From positions 1,798,001 through 1,862,000 of the forward strand of contig OZ241336.1 in the NCBI GenBank assembly GCA_965200115.1: a stretch of 64,000 nt of DNA, in the 5' to 3' direction. A program made the translations under genes and the position numbers. The stretch comes from JAPOUP01 sp026708635. Lineage in GTDB: Bacteria > Pseudomonadota > Alphaproteobacteria > Rhodobacterales > Rhodobacteraceae. Shown here piece after piece: positions 62,026-64,000 of this stretch (positions within the stretch are counted from its first letter, which is position 1; every line of letters begins with the position of its first letter). The notes below the pieces were generated by a model. It was given only the letters and a program-made list of their open reading frames with translations, did no database searches and was not told where the DNA came from.

Positions 62026-62943
62026 TTAAGCCCCGGACCTGAATTGCCGAAGGTGCTCTCGCAGCTTACCTGAGAAGTGCAGTATCTCGGTACGGTGCCG
62101 TTCGGATTTTCGAACCCAAAGGGCAATGTCTCGCCGGATTTCCGGGTAGTCGGAATGGACAACCCGCGCGCGCCCCATATCCCCCAGCAACCCGATCAGG
62201 CGCTCCGGCAGGGCCACGAGCGCATCGGTGGTCTTCAAAAGATGAAGCGGGATCATCAGGTCTCCCGAGACCGAGATGTTCTGTTTCTGGGGTTCGATTC
62301 CGAGAAAAGTGAAAAGCTCCGACTCCGTTCCGTGAATGCCAGCCCGCGCTCCCGCAATCACCCAGCGCGCCTTCTCAAGCTTTTCCTTAGTCGCAACCAC
62401 GCCGTCGCGAGCCAGCTCCGATCTGGCGCCGGCAACGATGACCAACCTGTCCGGAAACACCACCTCCTCCGTCAGGCTCTCCTCATGTAAACGCAATTGC
62501 GAGGGCGCGAGCGCGACATCGATACGGCTGTCAATCAATCGACGGATCAACGGAACCGCCGAGGCGCAAAATATCCTGAGCGCATAAGGCCAGTTGCCGC
62601 GAAACGACGTTTCGACAAGGCCCGGAATCAATGTCGCCGCCAGAAACGGGCCGACGCCAAGCCGCAGCTCCGAGATCAACCCCTCTCTCCACTGCCGAAG
62701 AGCGTCGTCAGCGGCTTCGGCCTCTGCCAGTATCGTCCGCCCGCGCTCCGCCAGCCGTTCGCCGACATCCGTCGCGACAACGCCGTGGCTTTCACGGATT
62801 AAAACTGGAGCCCCAACCCGGTCTTCAATGATCTTTATGCTTCGGCTCAGGGTCGGTTGGGTGACGTTCAGACGCTTTGCCGCCCTGTTGATCGACCCCA
62901 GATCAATGGCGACGGCAAGCTGGGTCAGAAGTCGTGGATCCAT
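62026..62943 (-). CDS. LysR-family transcriptional regulator
   Basis: 305 residues. N-terminal winged helix (RLLTQLAVAIDLGSINRAAKRLNVTQPTLSRSIKIIEDRVGAPVLIRES) and a LysR substrate domain (ELRLGVGPFLAATLIPGLVETSF). It is convergent with pobA and divergent from the TAXI gene; the ~95-base AT-rich space to the latter is a natural operator region. It could serve as the PobR-like control or govern uptake. Confidence 0.9.
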   Translation of the reverse strand: MDPRLLTQLAVAIDLGSINRAAKRLNVTQPTLSRSIKIIEDRVGAPVLIRESHGVVATDVGERLAERGRTILAEAEAADDALRQWREGLISELRLGVGPFLAATLIPGLVETSFRGNWPYALRIFCASAVPLIRRLIDSRIDVALAPSQLRLHEESLTEEVVFPDRLVIVAGARSELARDGVVATKEKLEKARWVIAGARAGIHGTESELFTFLGIEPQKQNISVSGDLMIPLHLLKTTDALVALPERLIGLLGDMGRARVVHSDYPEIRRDIALWVRKSERHRTEILHFSGKLREHLRQFRSGA

Positions 62944-63037
62944 ACCTATACATATTTCTATAACGAACTGCGATTTTCTGATTTTATTTTTATCCGACGA
63001 ATCTGCAAGCTATGGGCGCAAAATTCGGGAGGACTCC

Positions 63038-64000
63038 ATGAAAACGCTTCGCATGGCGGTGATTGCCGCCGCACTTGCAACCGCACCTTTGTCATCTGCC
63101 CAGGCTGAAACACTCAAGGCCGAGGGAGGCTCGGCCGCGGGTCTGAGCGCGCTTGTGCCTCAGCTTCTGTCAAAATACGCGGCGCCCGATCACGAAATCC
63201 GGGTCAACGTGGATCAGACACTGACACGCGCGGCACTCAAGGTCGCAACTGGCGCAATCGACCTTGCAAGCACGCCCGCGGGCGCGTTCTCGCGCATGGA
63301 ACTTGGTAAGGGCCCGTACAAGGACCTTGGTCAGGAAGCGATCGACGCATCCAAGAACATCCGCTCGCTGTTTTCATTCCTCGGTGGGCACATCCACGTG
63401 ATGACCTATGAAGACAGCGGCATCGACAGCTGGGATGGCATCAAGGGCAAGCGGGTCTTTGTTGGCCCTCCTGCCGGCTCCGCCTCGGCCCAAACCACCA
63501 AGCTGATCGAATCGATCACGGGTTACAAAGCTAACGAGGATTATGAGGCGATCAAACTCGCCTGGTCGGCCGCAAGCCAGGCCTTTGAAGATGGAAAGTT
63601 TGACGTCTTCATGCGCACCGGCACCATGGGATCGGCGGCCGTCGACCAATACGGGTCCGCAAAGAAGTTCCGTATTCTCGGCATTCCGGAAGAGATTATC
63701 GGGACCGACGCCTGGAACGACTACCTGAGTACGCCGGGTTATGCCGCGGACACTCTTCCGGCAGGCTCATACTCCAATCAGGTCAACAACGATCAAGACC
63801 TGCTTGCTACGGCATATGTGATGTTCGTCAGCGTCCACAGGGACATGGATGAGGATACGGCCTACGCGCTTACCAAGGCGATGTTCGAAAACCTTGATGA
63901 TGCGCATGCCGTAAACCGGGGGCTGGCTCCCCTGACGCTGGAAAATGCGTTCGTGTCGTTGGCCGCACCACTGCATCCAGGCGCGATTCGCTATTACGAA
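63038..64000 (+). CDS. TAXI-family TRAP solute-binding protein (3' end outside window)
   Basis: 321 codons to the window edge, still open. ATG at 63038 with GGGAGGA upstream. Signal peptide MKTLRMAVIAAALATAPLSSAQA; mature ETLKAEGGSAAGLSALVPQLLSKYAAPDHEIRVNVDQTLTRAALKVATGAIDLASTP, IKGKRVFVGPPAGSASAQTTKLIESITGYKANEDYEAIKL and AYVMFVSVHRDMDEDTAYALTKAMFENL. It binds an anionic solute in the periplasm for a TRAP permease that may lie to the right. In the bromoxynil dehalogenation system a periplasmic binding protein is linked with BhbA, so aromatic carboxylate uptake is inferred. Confidence 0.82.
   Translation, partial: MKTLRMAVIAAALATAPLSSAQAETLKAEGGSAAGLSALVPQLLSKYAAPDHEIRVNVDQTLTRAALKVATGAIDLASTPAGAFSRMELGKGPYKDLGQEAIDASKNIRSLFSFLGGHIHVMTYEDSGIDSWDGIKGKRVFVGPPAGSASAQTTKLIESITGYKANEDYEAIKLAWSAASQAFEDGKFDVFMRTGTMGSAAVDQYGSAKKFRILGIPEEIIGTDAWNDYLSTPGYAADTLPAGSYSNQVNNDQDLLATAYVMFVSVHRDMDEDTAYALTKAMFENLDDAHAVNRGLAPLTLENAFVSLAAPLHPGAIRYYE

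Noticed and set aside
1..64000. CRISPR array or rRNA operon
   Set aside because: No regularly spaced direct repeats of 24-40 bases and no rRNA-like sequence were seen in the window.

Overview
The window reads as a high-GC alphaproteobacterial chromosome segment, most likely Rhodobacterales/Rhodobacteraceae. This is inferred from the oxygen-type cobalamin genes beside a DUF6732-like small protein, DctPQM and TAXI-type TRAP transport genes, and protein sequence style. No rRNA or complete tRNA was found, so the lineage is not proven.

Layout. 0-1.6 kb: end of an OmpA-like gene, a small membrane coiled-coil protein, an IS4-type transposase scrap and a SnoaL-like protein. 1.7-4.0 kb: class III alcohol dehydrogenase, then an intact yidD between decayed pieces of thrS and cysS. 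4.0-10.5 kb: corrin-ring operon (DUF6732-cbiX-cobH-cobL-cobI-cbiG/cobJ-cobM). 10.9-15.3 kb: EcoRII-type restriction-modification with a fossil vsr gene, two unknown genes and a ~99-bp MITE. 15.5-18.1 kb: small hypotheticals and a peptidoglycan-binding exported protein. 18.8-23.7 kb: pheT, pheS, rplT, rpmI. 24.8-29.3 kb: pentose/polyol operon (aldehyde dehydrogenase, FGGY kinase, RpiA, SDR). 29.4-32.2 kb: an overlapping nucleotidyltransferase/HD-phosphohydrolase pair beside transposase and VapC remains. 32.3-34.8 kb: aromatic-type FAD monooxygenase, SDR and an aldehyde dehydrogenase stump. 35.2-42.1 kb: divergent ROK regulator and a tightly packed ABC transporter-glycerophosphodiesterase-inositol-monophosphatase operon. 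42.4-48.8 kb: toxin-antitoxin/defence island (HipBA with a nonsense toxin, AAA-DUF4143 ATPase, a secreted protein behind a C17 tract, AbiE). 49.4-55.3 kb: TSUP permease, TRAP transporter, ThDP enzyme and an internally deleted aldehyde dehydrogenase. 55.4-56.7 kb: IS30 transposase and a large stem-loop. 56.7-64 kb: IclR regulator, self-sufficient reductive dehalogenase, 4-hydroxybenzoate 3-monooxygenase, LysR regulator and a TAXI binding protein running off the window.

The most coherent story is at the right end. A BhbA/NpRdhA-type cobalamin-dependent dehalogenase with its own reductase module sits directly upstream of PobA, with two regulators and an uptake receptor. This suggests import of halogenated 4-hydroxybenzoates, reductive dehalogenation to 4-hydroxybenzoate, and hydroxylation to protocatechuate. 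The corrin operon 47 kb away makes part of the cofactor that the dehalogenase needs. The window is also rich in fossils (thrS, cysS, vsr, two IS4 pieces, vapC, hipA, two aldehyde dehydrogenases), so it is a region of repeated insertion and decay around intact core genes.
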